The position numbers were made by a program, and so were the translations under genes. Under the pieces are notes generated by a model. The model did not search any database. It saw only the letters and a list, made by a program, of their open reading frames with translations, and was not told the DNA's origin. Of a DNA stretch of 64,000 nt, positions 33,338-41,859 are shown one piece after another; the first letter of the stretch is position 1; each line of letters starts with the position of its first letter. This stretch comes from Ligilactobacillus pabuli (GTDB lineage: Bacteria > Bacillota > Bacilli > Lactobacillales > Lactobacillaceae): NCBI RefSeq assembly GCF_022836475.1, contig NZ_BQXH01000003.1:1-64000 (forward strand), given 5' to 3'.

Positions 33338-33666
33338 ATTGTGATGATTGTTAGAGCAACAAAAACGCAAGAGCATCTATATTTACGTGGCTAAATTCAC
33401 CATATTTTTGTATTATTGAGATTGAGGTGAATGAAATGATTAGTGCTTTGTTGTTTTATATAAATAATTTTATTTTTTGTTGGTACTAATAAAATAAAGG
33501 AGATATCTCAGACTAAGTATCAATTGAACAAATTTTTGGTTAAATACGTTAATAAGTTACAAGAAAGCAGCGGAGAATAAATAGATTTAATAGTTTTAAT
33601 TGCGATTTTTATGTGAAATCCACAGTACGCAAGGGCGGCTATTATATAGAAGGGAGATGATGTGAT
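33338..33666 (+). other. AT-rich gap with remnants of small ORFs
   Basis: No convincing gene in ~330 bp. A 17-codon hydrophobic ORF (33436-33489, MISALLFYINNFIFCWY) follows GAGGTGAATGAA. A frame ending at 33580 (KYQLNKFLVKYVNKLQESS) sits behind a perfect AAAGGAG at 33496 but has no proper start codon except TTG 33524, so it looks like a small gene that lost its start. Confidence 0.4.
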
Positions 33667-34068
33667 GTGAAACTAGGCAATCGTTTGTTGCACAATCGGT
33701 TTATTCTCAGCAGGTCACTGCTAACGATAATCTGGGCGGTCTATGTGGCAATGCGCTTGATTGATTTCGGTGGGTCTATCCCGAAGACTGACGGGACGTT
33801 TATCTTGTATAATACGGTCAATTCTGGGCTGATTTACGGCTTTAGTATTGTTGGGCTTCTGGGACTGTGGTCGAGCTTATCGCCCCACTATATGCCTAAA
33901 TTAAAGGTTTGGGTATTGATTGTAATGTTAATGATGTGGACTGCATTGGCAGTCTTTTTTGTTATCAAAGATGTGACTGTGACTGGTTTCGTGACGTTTT
34001 CGAGTATCTTGATTTGTTCAGTCGCACTTAGCATCTTGATTGAACTTGAGGTAGGTGAAGCAGTGTGA
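33667..34068 (+). CDS. phage membrane protein, four predicted helices
   Basis: 133 aa, mostly hydrophobic: helices around residues 15-33, 52-70, 80-102 and 106-127 (IYGFSIVGLLGLW; VWVLIVMLMMWTALAVFFVI). Located in the lysis region before the coiled-coil and holin genes; related unnamed proteins are common there in Lactobacillus phages. GTG 33667 lies 9 nt behind GGGAG. Confidence 0.65.
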   Translation: MKLGNRLLHNRFILSRSLLTIIWAVYVAMRLIDFGGSIPKTDGTFILYNTVNSGLIYGFSIVGLLGLWSSLSPHYMPKLKVWVLIVMLMMWTALAVFFVIKDVTVTGFVTFSSILICSVALSILIELEVGEAV

Positions 34069-34376
34069 ATATTGACCCACAGTTGGGGGCAGTTATCATT
34101 GCAATCATTTCGGGGCTGGGTGGGTGGTATGCGAACAAGAGCAAGCGAGTTTCGTCCACAGAAACAGTCTATGCCGAGCATACTCAAGACCTGTGGGCTC
34201 GTTTGGACAAACTCAGTAATGAGCTTAACTCGGTCACACAAGAACGGAACCAGTTGCAGATTCAGGTTGAACAATTGAGTGCACAAATCGAAGACCAGAG
34301 CAAGATGATTGGAAACCTACAATTAGAAGTTAGAAAACTGACTAACAGATTGGAGAGCAAGAATGAAGAAACCTAA
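34065..34376 (+). CDS. membrane-anchored coiled-coil phage protein
   Basis: 103 aa: one N-terminal TM helix (LGAVIIAIISGLGGWYA), then a ~60-residue coiled coil (LWARLDKLSNELNSVTQERN; LEVRKLTNRLESK). GTG start overlaps the preceding stop. Topology is like spanin- or Rz-like or holin-associated proteins of this position; the exact function is unknown. Confidence 0.6.
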   Translation: MNIDPQLGAVIIAIISGLGGWYANKSKRVSSTETVYAEHTQDLWARLDKLSNELNSVTQERNQLQIQVEQLSAQIEDQSKMIGNLQLEVRKLTNRLESKNEET

Positions 34377-34605
34377 CTTTAATTACCATAGTTATAAAGC
34401 ATGGGTCACACTAGCGATGGCAGTCGTGTCCGCTGGCTTAGCAATTTTGAAAGTCTGTGGCATTGAGGTCACGCCAGAACAAACTAAAGACGTGACGCTG
34501 ATTATCACCACAGTTCTTAACGTGGCGGTCGCAGCAGGTATTATCTATGGCCCGATGGACAAACAGGATAAGGGAGATGATAATAATGACAATCACAGCA
34601 ATTGA
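34363..34605 (+). CDS. holin (phi LC3-like)
   Basis: 80 aa with two hydrophobic helices ([37 protein letters not shown]) and a charged C-terminal tail ([12 protein letters not shown]). Size, topology and position before the endolysin fit a small phage holin that forms the membrane lesion. GGAGAG precedes ATG. Confidence 0.8.
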   Translation: MKKPNFNYHSYKAWVTLAMAVVSAGLAILKVCGIEVTPEQTKDVTLIITTVLNVAVAAGIIYGPMDKQDKGDDNNDNHSN

Positions 34606-35551
34606 TGTCGCTAGTTACCAGACAGTAGCTCAGGCAGTCGACAAACGGGCACAAGCGACAATCGTTAAGGCCACACAAGGAACTGGGTACGTCAACCCAC
34701 TATGCGACCGCCAGTATCAGGCAGCAAAAAAGGCTGGAAAATTATTGGGGGTCTATCACTATGCTGGTGGTGGGAATGCCACAGCCGAAGCTGATTACTT
34801 CTTGAAGAATATTAAAGGCTACATCGGGCAGGCAATGTTAATTCTTGACTGGGAGCGTGGCGAAAATAGCGCCTATGGCAATGGCAAATGGGCGAACGAT
34901 TTCATTGATCGTGTGCACGCGAAGACAGGAGTTTGGTGTGTGCTGTATACTGGCTCAGAAGGTGCTGGACAATGTGCCCCGTATTTGAAGAATAAGGCAG
35001 GCTTGTGGTTGGCTGGTTATCCGTACCAGAATTATCCAAGCTTCACACCGCCAGCTCAGAGCGTGTTTAAATCGCTCTATAACACCCACGGCATGAACTT
35101 AGTCGGTTGGCAGTATAGTTCGACTGGCATTGACCATTCAGTTTTCTACCTGACCGAAGCACAGTGGAAGAAGTATGCGAACCCGAAAAGTAAGCCTGCC
35201 AAGCCCATTGCTCCAAACAAACCTGCTAAGAAACCAGCTCCAAAGCCTAAGCCAGTAACGACATACACAGTTCAAGCTGGTGACACGTTAAGCGGAATCG
35301 CTGCCAAATACGGTATTTCCACGCAGAATCTAGCTAGTCTGAACGCCATCACTAACCCGAACTTCATTCGAGTTGGCCAGAAGTTAAAGGTTAATGGCAA
35401 AGCTAAGCCTGCTAGAGTGTACACCGTTGTTAATGGTGACAATCTCAGCACGATTGCTAAACGGCTGGGAACAACAGCCGACCGTCTGGCTAGACTAAAT
35501 GGAATTGTTAATAAGAATTTAATTTACGCTGGTCAGAAACTCAAATATTAA
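34586..35551 (+). CDS. lys: endolysin: GH25 muramidase with two LysM domains
   Basis: 321 aa. Residues ~1-195 are a GH25 lysozyme ([11 protein letters not shown]; catalytic-site region [25 protein letters not shown]). A Pro/Lys linker follows, then two LysM repeats ([19 protein letters not shown] at ~230 and [19 protein letters not shown] at ~278) that bind peptidoglycan. No signal peptide, so it relies on the holin. ATG 34586 is 7 nt behind AGGGAGA, inside the holin gene. Confidence 0.95.
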   Translation: MTITAIDVASYQTVAQAVDKRAQATIVKATQGTGYVNPLCDRQYQAAKKAGKLLGVYHYAGGGNATAEADYFLKNIKGYIGQAMLILDWERGENSAYGNGKWANDFIDRVHAKTGVWCVLYTGSEGAGQCAPYLKNKAGLWLAGYPYQNYPSFTPPAQSVFKSLYNTHGMNLVGWQYSSTGIDHSVFYLTEAQWKKYANPKSKPAKPIAPNKPAKKPAPKPKPVTTYTVQAGDTLSGIAAKYGISTQNLASLNAITNPNFIRVGQKLKVNGKAKPARVYTVVNGDNLSTIAKRLGTTADRLARLNGIVNKNLIYAGQKLKY

Positions 35552-35599
35552 TGTATAATAGCTAAAGGCGGTCCAATATCCCGCCTACGTTATACTTTG

Positions 35600-35631
35600 C
35601 GCTCACCTTAATTGGTGGGCGTTATTTTTTT
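35600..35631 (+). terminator. rho-independent terminator of the late/lysis transcript
   Basis: CGCTCACC (35600-35607) pairs with GGTGGGCG (35614-35621), followed by TTATTTTTTT. Another GC hairpin (AGGCGG/CCGCCT) lies just upstream. It separates the lysis genes from the accessory operon. Confidence 0.85.
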
Positions 35632-35662
35632 GCACTTTTTTTAAAAAACTTCTATATTTCTA

Positions 35663-35699
35663 TTGACTAATACGCTATAACGTATTATACTATAGTCAA
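35663..35699 (+). promoter_or_regulatory. promoter with nested inverted repeats for the accessory operon
   Basis: TTGACT (35663-35668) and TATACT (35686-35691), spacer 17, near-consensus. The inner repeat TAATACG (35668-35674) / CGTATTA (35681-35687) fills the spacer. The outer repeat TTGACTA (35663-35669) / TAGTCAA (35693-35699) frames the promoter. The arrangement suggests tight repression, possibly by the HTH-like protein of the same operon. Confidence 0.75.
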
Positions 35700-35723
35700 G
35701 GTTAAGGAAAGGAAGTAATCAGA

Positions 35724-36122
35724 ATGAAGCATTTAGAAAACATGTTCGGAAAAGTCTTAGACCAAGCAGGCATCTTCAAACAAGCACACCAATGGACTAG
35801 AAAAGCTTTTTCAGAAGGCCGTGCAGAAGGTTCTTACCAAGCATGGTTTGCTGAATTCTTGCGTCGCTCATACGCTCGCAACAACAGCATCAAGGGCGAC
35901 TACAAAGAATACAAAGAATGCAAGAACCGTCCGGACTATATCGAAGATGTGCCAACATGGTTACTTTCTAAGAACCTTAACCAGCAAGAATGGCAAGCAG
36001 TACAGACAGCTTATGCAAGCGAAACAGTTCGCGAAACACTCAAAGCTAAGTTAATTGCGTTTAGCACAGACTTCGGTCGTATCACTTGCTGGGTGCCAAA
36101 ATCAGTTATCAAAGCAGCTTAA
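35724..36122 (+). CDS. unknown prophage accessory protein (first gene of attR-proximal operon)
   Basis: 132 aa, no recognised family. Mostly helical and charged: MKHLENMFGKVLDQAGIFKQ, RRSYARNNSIKGDYKEYKEC, then VPTWLLSKNLNQQEWQAVQT and a hydrophobic C-terminus (FGRITCWVPKSVIKAA). No signal peptide or TM helix. AAGGAAAGGA precedes ATG 35724. It has its own promoter and lies between lysis genes and attR, where lysogenic-conversion, toxin-antitoxin and anti-phage genes are commonly found. Function is open. Confidence 0.7.
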   Translation: MKHLENMFGKVLDQAGIFKQAHQWTRKAFSEGRAEGSYQAWFAEFLRRSYARNNSIKGDYKEYKECKNRPDYIEDVPTWLLSKNLNQQEWQAVQTAYASETVRETLKAKLIAFSTDFGRITCWVPKSVIKAA

Positions 36123-36142
36123 TCAAAAAAGGAGAAAATAAC

Positions 36143-36700
36143 ATGCAAAATATTTTAGATCGTTACCTTAACAGTAAAAGTACAGTACGTTACCGTATTT
36201 CAAAGAAAGAGAATATCAGTGCATCCACATTGCAGAGTGCGGCGGACGCTTTCGACAAAGACGGCATGAATGCGAAAGTTGCAGTTAAGACAATCACTGC
36301 GATTGCCCATTATCTGCACAAGACACCCGGACAGGTGCTAGACGGAATCAAAGAATTTATCGAAAAAGGCGAGAAGACATTGGCTTATGCAATTGAGTTC
36401 ACTGCTGACGATCAAACTTACTCCACTTCGTTTGAGATGGAACCATTGACCGATGATAATGTTCAGTACGTCGATAATGTGGGTGATGTTGGCGTAGCTT
36501 TGGTTGACATCTTCAAGACACACGATGGTCTTATTGACGGTGACAAGGACCAAGATGACGGGTTTGAAGCTTATTACTCTGAGAAAGACATGCTTAGTGA
36601 TGATAATGTTCGAGCATGGTTCCTGAAACTGATTGAGCACTCTTATCCTGACGCAGAGATTACCGAATTCACCAACGAGACTGAATTTCTGAATAAATAA
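36143..36700 (+). CDS. putative DNA-binding protein with acidic C-terminus (second gene of accessory operon)
   Basis: 185 aa. The N-terminal ~70 residues have an HTH-like pattern (YRISKKENISASTLQSAADA; KTITAIAHYLHKTPGQVLDG) as in small Xre-like regulators and antitoxins. Residues ~85-185 are strongly acidic (EPLTDDNVQYVDNVGDV; DGDKDQDDGFEAYYSEKD), like a DNA-mimic or partner-binding domain. ATG 36143 is 9 nt behind AAAGGAG. Cotranscribed with the previous gene (20-nt gap) and followed by a terminator. It may autoregulate the nested repeats upstream. Confidence 0.65.
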   Translation: MQNILDRYLNSKSTVRYRISKKENISASTLQSAADAFDKDGMNAKVAVKTITAIAHYLHKTPGQVLDGIKEFIEKGEKTLAYAIEFTADDQTYSTSFEMEPLTDDNVQYVDNVGDVGVALVDIFKTHDGLIDGDKDQDDGFEAYYSEKDMLSDDNVRAWFLKLIEHSYPDAEITEFTNETEFLNK

Positions 36701-36707
36701 AAAATAG

Positions 36708-36737
36708 CCCGCCGGAGATTATCCAGCGGGTTTTATT
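36708..36737 (+). terminator. rho-independent terminator of the accessory operon
   Basis: CCCGC-C-GGA (36708-36716) pairs with TCC-A-GCGGG (36722-36730), followed by TTTTATT. Confidence 0.85.
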
Positions 36738-36740
36738 AAA

Positions 36741-36759
36741 GTGCAACAAAAAGTGCAAC
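36741..36759 (+). promoter_or_regulatory. right integrase arm-type site candidates
   Basis: GTGCAAC at 36741-36747 and 36753-36759, matching the pair at 584-601 near attL. About 100 bp from the attR core, inside the prophage. Confidence 0.55.
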
Positions 36760-36851
36760 AACTTCATTTCTTCTAATGGTTTTTAATGTGTTATTTTCAA
36801 ACGTTTCCTATTATATAGCCTTTTAATTTGTTTTAATTCCATCTACATCGA

Positions 36852-36864
36852 CTGCAGCCGGCAT
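36852..36864. repeat. attR core of the prophage
   Basis: Second copy of the 13-bp core CTGCAGCCGGCAT, i.e. the duplicated tRNA-Thr 3' end. Chromosomal sequence resumes behind it. The segment 36765-36851 on the phage side is AT-rich with no gene. Confidence 0.85.
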
Positions 36865-36903
36865 AAAAAGTGCCTGAGGTCTAATTAGATAGTAAATCAA
36901 TGA

Positions 36904-36940
36904 AAGGTTCTTCGATCAGAGATGATGGGGAGCTTTTTTT
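36904..36940 (+). terminator. original terminator of the rRNA/tRNA operon
   Basis: AAGGTTC (36904-36910) pairs with GGAGCTT (36929-36935) with one mismatch, then TTTTTTT. Before phage insertion it would have followed tRNA-Thr directly; the phage brings its own terminator at 602-646. Confidence 0.55.
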
Positions 36941-37754
36941 GTACTTGAAAACTGCTTACGCTTAAACGGCACCTGCCTCATTTTAACTGATCGGCGAATT
37001 TGGCGAGGAAAAATGGTGAGGGGGGAAGTGTGAATTAACTAATTTAGCGAGCTAAGTGGCAGAAAAGGCGGTTGTGAATCCACTTAGTGGGCCCGGACAA
37101 CCACTGAGCAATACTGGCAACAGCTTTAAATTGTTGTCTTAAAACTTAACCTCAACAGCTCCAGGCATGAAACAAAAAGTGTACTGGTGAATAGTCGGGG
37201 ATGAGCTATTACAAGTAATTAATACCACAGGAATCAACATGCGTCTTAACAGAGACACTCAGACGTTGATTGAGCTTAATCAGCAAAGCAGACGGGCCGA
37301 GACAGTGTCTTGTAATGGATGTCAGCAGTGGCCGATCAGGAATTGATTGCGAAATTGGTTTAAAAAAACAGGGAAAATGAGCGCTAATGGTTGGTGATAA
37401 ACCATTAAAATGGTCAAAAAAAAGACACGAACGATTTTTTTGTTTCTGAGTAGGGAATAATAAAAAAATATCAAATAAAATTTATTAATATTTTGAAAAC
37501 GTTTTTTTGAAATGCAATTAATCAAAAAATAGGAAATTAAAATAGAACAGTGTGATTATAGTGATTTTTCGCTAAAAATAATAACAATACCGTTAACTTA
37601 AAATGAATTAAACATGAGTAAAACTGACAATGAATATTAATAGTTGGTGAGCCTGATTGACGAATTAATTATTAAAATTTATAATAGTTAATGTTATTTA
37701 ATTTTATTTAAATGAATAAAACCCTTCGGGGGAAATTTGGAGGAATTTTATCAA
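36941..37754 (+). other. long noncoding gap with many hairpins, upstream of dtpT
   Basis: No credible gene in ~800 bp. 37020-37330 is hairpin-rich: CTAAGTGG (37052-37059) / CCACTTAG (37080-37087); GGTTGT / ACAACC enclosing a CCACT/AGTGG hairpin; CAACA / TGTTG near 37131; AGACACT / AGTGTCT (37253-37312). 37330-37740 is very AT-rich. TTGAAAACGTTTTTT near 37493 resembles a CcpA cre site. No T-box or known riboswitch signature was recognised. Confidence 0.45.
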
Positions 37755-39221
37755 ATGAGTGGTAGTAAAGAACCATCATTTCTTGGACATCCACGTGGAC
37801 TTTCTACGCTGTTCTTTACTGAAATGTGGGAAAGATTCAGTTACTATGGTATGCGTGCCATCTTGCTGTATTATATGTATTTTGCCATTAGCAAGGGCGG
37901 CCTTGGCTTTGATAAGGGAACTGCAGCTTCGATCATGTCGATTTATGGTTCACTAGTTTATTTATCTAGTGTGCTTGGCGGCTTTATCAGTGACCGTTTG
38001 TGGGGGCCACGCCGAACTGTCTTTATTGGTGGTATCTTGATCATGATCGGGCATATCGTCTTAGCAACACCATTTGGTGCGACAGCCTTATTTATTTCAA
38101 TTGGCTTGATCGTCATCGGGACTGGGTTATTAAAACCTAATGTTTCTGAAATGGTCGGTGGTTTGTACGCTGAAGATGATCCTCGCCGCGATTCTGGTTT
38201 CAACATTTTTGTGTTTGGAATCAACATGGGTGCTTTCTTAGCTCCATATATTGTCGGTTGGTTAGGTCAAAACGTTAACTTCCATTTAGGCTTTTCATTA
38301 GCTGCGATCGGAATGTTCTTCGGCTTAGTTCAGTATGTGATGGATGGTAAGAAGTATCTGACTAAAGAAAGTCTGTATGCTTCAGATCCAATTCAACCAG
38401 AAGAAACTAAATCATTAGTTAAAAAAGTAACTTTAGGTGTCATTGCAATTATCTTGATCTTTGTGATCATGGCTTTGTTTAAGATGTTTAACATCAATAA
38501 CATTATTAACTTATTAAGTATCTTTGCAGTGTTATTGCCAGTCGGCTACTTTATTTCAATGTTGACCAGCAAAAAGGTTAACAAAACGGAACGTTCACGT
38601 GTGTGGGCTTATGTTCCATTGTTTGTAGCGTCGATCTTATTCTGGTCAATTGAAGAACAAGGTTCAGTTGTTTTAGCCTTGTTTGCCCAGGACCAAACTA
38701 GATTGTCAATTGGCGGCTTTGGTTTCCCAGCTAGCTGGTTCCAAAGTGCTAACCCATTGTTTATCATGCTGTACACTCCATTCTTCGCCTTATTATGGAC
38801 GAAGTTGGGTAAAAAACAGCCTTCATCAGGTAAGAAGTTCTCCTACGGACTCTTCTTTTCTGGGGCATCCTTCTTATGGATGATGTTGCCAATTATGTTG
38901 CATGGTACTAACACTAAGGTCAGCCCATGGTGGTTGATCGCTAGTTGGGCCTTAGTCATTATCGGTGAAATGCTGATCTCACCAATTGGCTTGTCCGTGA
39001 CAACTAAGTTAGCTCCAAAGGCGTTCCAGTCACAGATGATGAGTATGTGGTTCTTAGGTGACGCAGCTGCTCAAGCAATTAACGCACAGATCGTGCGCTT
39101 GTATACACCAGCAAATGAAATGATGTACTTCGGTATTATTGGTGCTGTAGCAATCATCTTTGGCTTCGTCTTATTATTCTTCGTACCAAAGATCGAAAAA
39201 TTGATGGTTGGCGTTAAATAA
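37755..39221 (+). CDS. dtpT: di-/tripeptide transporter, POT/PTR family
   Basis: Proton-coupled peptide uptake at the cytoplasmic membrane. 488 aa with about 14 hydrophobic helices. Signatures: [20 protein letters not shown] (POT signature 1), the ExxERFxYYG core, [17 protein letters not shown] (signature 2), FSIEEQG-like FWSIEEQGS in the C-half. ATG 37755 is 9 nt behind GGAGG. Single-gene unit with its own terminator; a weak cre-like site lies ~260 bp upstream. Confidence 0.95.
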   Translation: MSGSKEPSFLGHPRGLSTLFFTEMWERFSYYGMRAILLYYMYFAISKGGLGFDKGTAASIMSIYGSLVYLSSVLGGFISDRLWGPRRTVFIGGILIMIGHIVLATPFGATALFISIGLIVIGTGLLKPNVSEMVGGLYAEDDPRRDSGFNIFVFGINMGAFLAPYIVGWLGQNVNFHLGFSLAAIGMFFGLVQYVMDGKKYLTKESLYASDPIQPEETKSLVKKVTLGVIAIILIFVIMALFKMFNINNIINLLSIFAVLLPVGYFISMLTSKKVNKTERSRVWAYVPLFVASILFWSIEEQGSVVLALFAQDQTRLSIGGFGFPASWFQSANPLFIMLYTPFFALLWTKLGKKQPSSGKKFSYGLFFSGASFLWMMLPIMLHGTNTKVSPWWLIASWALVIIGEMLISPIGLSVTTKLAPKAFQSQMMSMWFLGDAAAQAINAQIVRLYTPANEMMYFGIIGAVAIIFGFVLLFFVPKIEKLMVGVK

Positions 39222-39231
39222 ATCTAAAATT

Positions 39232-39287
39232 AAGCTTTATTTCATGTTAGTAGTGCTAAGCTGCAGCGTGAAATAAAGCTTTTTTGT
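39232..39287 (+). terminator. rho-independent terminator of dtpT
   Basis: A perfect 13-bp stem, AAGCTTTATTTCA (39232-39244) with TGAAATAAAGCTT (39269-39281), followed by T6. Confidence 0.92.
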
Positions 39288-39387
39288 TTAAATTCAAATT
39301 TTTTTATACCTTTTTGGAAATATCCCTTGCATTTTAGTGCCAAAGAGGTTATCATAATTAAGTCGGATGATTGCTGACGACATTTAT

Positions 39388-39473
39388 GGAAGGGTAGCGA
39401 AGTCTGGCTAAACGCGGCGGACTGTAAATCCGCTCCTTCGGGTTCGGTGGTTCGAATCCACTCCCTTCCACCA
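39388..39473 (+). tRNA. tRNA-Tyr (GTA)
   Basis: Class II tRNA: acceptor GGAAGGG/CCCTTCC, anticodon loop CTGTAAA with GTA, long variable arm (CCTTCGGGTT), T-loop GGTTCGAATCC, encoded CCA. Confidence 0.97.
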
Positions 39474-39477
39474 TTAT

Positions 39478-39549
39478 TGGGGTATAGCCAAGCGGTAAGG
39501 CATCGGGTTTTGATCCCGTGATTCGCTGGTTCGAATCCAGCTATCCCAA
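39478..39549 (+). tRNA. tRNA-Gln (TTG)
   Basis: 72 nt: acceptor TGGGGTA / TATCCCA, anticodon loop TTTTGAT with TTG, T-loop GGTTCGAATCC. CCA not encoded. Four bases after tRNA-Tyr. Confidence 0.97.
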
Positions 39550-39566
39550 TCGATCGGTAACTAAGA

Positions 39567-39608
39567 AAAGCTTTCAGATCTTTGTTAAGAAGATTTGGAA
39601 GCTTTTTT
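39567..39608 (+). terminator. terminator of the tRNA-Tyr/Gln unit
   Basis: AAAGCTTTCAGATCTT (39567-39582) pairs with AAGATTTGGAAGCTTT (39589-39604) with minor wobble, followed by T7. Confidence 0.85.
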
Positions 39609-39788
39609 TGAACATAAATTTCTGGCTGGGTCTTCGTTCCCTGATCTTGTGGGCTAATTTCAGCTCGTTGTTGTTTAGCTGCCAAATTTGCTGAGTGCAC
39701 AAAGATTCCATCTGTCCGGATGTTTGTTATAATCAAGGTAAGTGAGGCGCGATTAACACAGTCAGATTTAGTGAGGAGTTTTGTTAAG

Positions 39789-40586
39789 ATGAAATTAGGG
39801 TTTATTGGTGTTGGTAATATGGCAAAGGCCATTATTGAAGGTTTGCTTGCTGCAGGCAAAGTTGCTCCGGCAGATATTTATATTCATAGTGCCCATGCGG
39901 CAAATTATGAAAGCTATGCGGCAGAAAAAGGGCTGACGGCTTGCAAGGATAATACGGCGGTTGCTTTGGAAGCAGATTATGTTTTTCTGGCGGTCAAACC
40001 ATTAACGGCAGGAGAGGTCTTGCGCGAAATTGCAGATTATTTAGTTGAAGCAAAGCCAGTCGTTGTTTCCATGGTCAGTGGGGTTTCTTTGACGGAATTG
40101 ACAGACTTTATCGGTGCTCCGGAAGTTGAAGTAGTGCGGATCATGCCAAACGTTAACGTTGCAATTTCAGAGGGCATGACAGCGATGGTTGCTAACGATG
40201 CGGTCAGTGATGAACATTACCAAGAATTAACTGCAGTTTTAAACCAATTAGGGCAAACAACCAATTTGCCGGAAGCGGATTTCTCGACCTTCGTGGCCTT
40301 AGCGGGCAGTTCGCCAGCTTTTGTGTACTTCTATATTGATTCAATGGCGAAGGCTGGAGTTAAGTATGGTTTGAAAAAGGACCAGGCAGTCCAAGTTGCG
40401 GCTCAGGCAGTTTTAGGCAGTGCTAAAAACGTTCTGCAAAGTTCTAAGAGTCCAATGGATCTAGTCGACGATGTTTGTTCACCAGGCGGCACGACTATTG
40501 CCGGTTTGTTAGCGATGGAAGAAGCAGGCTTTATGCGTTCTGTGGTCCGTGGAATTGATGCAACGATCGCTAAGGACCAAGAATAA
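39789..40586 (+). CDS. proC: pyrroline-5-carboxylate reductase
   Basis: Last step of proline synthesis: NAD(P)H-dependent reduction of pyrroline-5-carboxylate. 265 aa: N-terminal Rossmann GFIGVGNMAKAIIEGLL, VKPLTAGEVL, PNVNVAISEGMTAM, and the C-terminal family signature VCSPGGTTIAGLLAMEEAGF. ATG 39789 follows GAGGAG. Monocistronic; the promoter is not clear. Confidence 0.95.
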   Translation: MKLGFIGVGNMAKAIIEGLLAAGKVAPADIYIHSAHAANYESYAAEKGLTACKDNTAVALEADYVFLAVKPLTAGEVLREIADYLVEAKPVVVSMVSGVSLTELTDFIGAPEVEVVRIMPNVNVAISEGMTAMVANDAVSDEHYQELTAVLNQLGQTTNLPEADFSTFVALAGSSPAFVYFYIDSMAKAGVKYGLKKDQAVQVAAQAVLGSAKNVLQSSKSPMDLVDDVCSPGGTTIAGLLAMEEAGFMRSVVRGIDATIAKDQE

Positions 40587-40620
40587 GTCATAAAAAGCTC
40601 GAATTCTACGTAGGCAAAGC

Positions 40621-40649
40621 TTGAAATTTTGGTATATACCGATTATGAT
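40621..40649 (+). promoter_or_regulatory. nagA promoter with NagR-type operator
   Basis: TTGAAA (40621-40626) and TATGAT (40644-40649), spacer 17. The palindrome GGTATATACC (40631-40640) lies in the spacer and matches the core of NagR/DasR-type GntR operators. The regulator gene is two genes downstream in the same operon. Confidence 0.8.
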
Positions 40650-40680
40650 AGAAGTATCGAAACCGAATGGGGTGTAAGAA

Positions 40681-41817
40681 ATGAGCAAAGTATTAAAGCA
40701 TGCAGTTATTTATACGGGTGAAGAAAAAATCACTGACGGCTACCTGCGTTTCACGGATCGAATCGAAAATGTCGGACCAATGAGCGAGTTTGCTCCGCAA
40801 GCAGGCGATAGTGAGATCATTGATTTAGCTGGGAAAATTGTTGTTCCTGGTTTTATTGACGTTCATAGCCACGGTGGGTACAGTTTTGACGCCATGGACG
40901 GTAACGCCGACCAATTGAATGAAATGGTCAACGACATGGTCTATGAAGGTGTCACGAGCTATTTTGCCACAACAATGACTCAGTCAAACGAAAACATTGA
41001 CCAAGCAATGGTCGCTGTGAATGAAGCAATGCAAAAAAATCCGGTGATCTTGGGTGCGCATTTGGAAGGGCCATTTGTTGCCCTTGATTTTAAAGGAGCA
41101 CAGCCGCCAGAATATATTAAAGATCCAGATGCTAAGCTGCTGGCACATTGGAATGAATTAGCCGGCGGTAACATCAAAATGATCACTTACGCTCCAGAAC
41201 ATCCAGGCACAGCCGAATTTGAGGACTACTGTTTGTCACACGGCATTGTTCCTTCAGCTGGGCATAGTAACGCCACTAGAGCGCAAATGAAGGCTTCTAA
41301 GGCTAGTCACGTCACACACTTGTATAATGCGCAACGTGAGTTCAAACACCGCGAACCAGGTGTGACTGGACATGCCTTGTTGGAAGATAATATTTATTGT
41401 GAAATTATCGCTGACGGGTTCCATGTAGTTCCAGATATGATCAAATTGGCCTATGAGTTAAAGGGCCCAGACAAGTTAGAGTTAGTGACCGACTCAATGC
41501 GTGCCAAGGGGATGCCTGAGGGAATCTCTGAATTGGGTGGTCAAAAAGTGATTGTTAAAGATAAACAAGCCAGACTTGAAGCCGGCAACCTCGCTGGTTC
41601 TGTCTTGGAATATAACGATGCTTTTGTTAACATTATGAAATTTACCGGCTGCGGGATCGAAGAAGCAGTCAAAATGTCTTCAGTTAACCAGGCCAAAGAA
41701 TTTGGTTTAACTGCTAAAGGCAGTTTGCAGGTCGGAAAAGATGCCGATCTGAATGTTTTTGACGAAAATATGAAGCTCGACAGAACTTATAGTTTCGGAC
41801 GGTTGTTTAAAAAATAA
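40681..41817 (+). CDS. nagA: N-acetylglucosamine-6-phosphate deacetylase
   Basis: Converts GlcNAc-6-P to GlcN-6-P and acetate, feeding cell-wall amino sugars to glycolysis or recycling. 378 aa amidohydrolase: PGFIDVHSHGGYSFDAMDG (metal-binding HxH), GAHLEGPF, SAGHSNAT, VTHLYNAQREFKHREPG, ELVTDSM. It forms an operon with nagR 42 bp downstream, under the NagR-type operator. Confidence 0.95.
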   Translation: MSKVLKHAVIYTGEEKITDGYLRFTDRIENVGPMSEFAPQAGDSEIIDLAGKIVVPGFIDVHSHGGYSFDAMDGNADQLNEMVNDMVYEGVTSYFATTMTQSNENIDQAMVAVNEAMQKNPVILGAHLEGPFVALDFKGAQPPEYIKDPDAKLLAHWNELAGGNIKMITYAPEHPGTAEFEDYCLSHGIVPSAGHSNATRAQMKASKASHVTHLYNAQREFKHREPGVTGHALLEDNIYCEIIADGFHVVPDMIKLAYELKGPDKLELVTDSMRAKGMPEGISELGGQKVIVKDKQARLEAGNLAGSVLEYNDAFVNIMKFTGCGIEEAVKMSSVNQAKEFGLTAKGSLQVGKDADLNVFDENMKLDRTYSFGRLFKK

Positions 41818-41859
41818 CAGTTGGGAAGATCAACTGATAATAGGGAGTAGGGTTGCCAA

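Noticed and set aside
39242-39859. 205-codon frame on the minus strand across tRNA-Tyr and tRNA-Gln
   Set aside because: Contains the well-known false peptide read from antisense tRNA (GREWIRTTEPEGADLQSAAF); no ribosome binding site.
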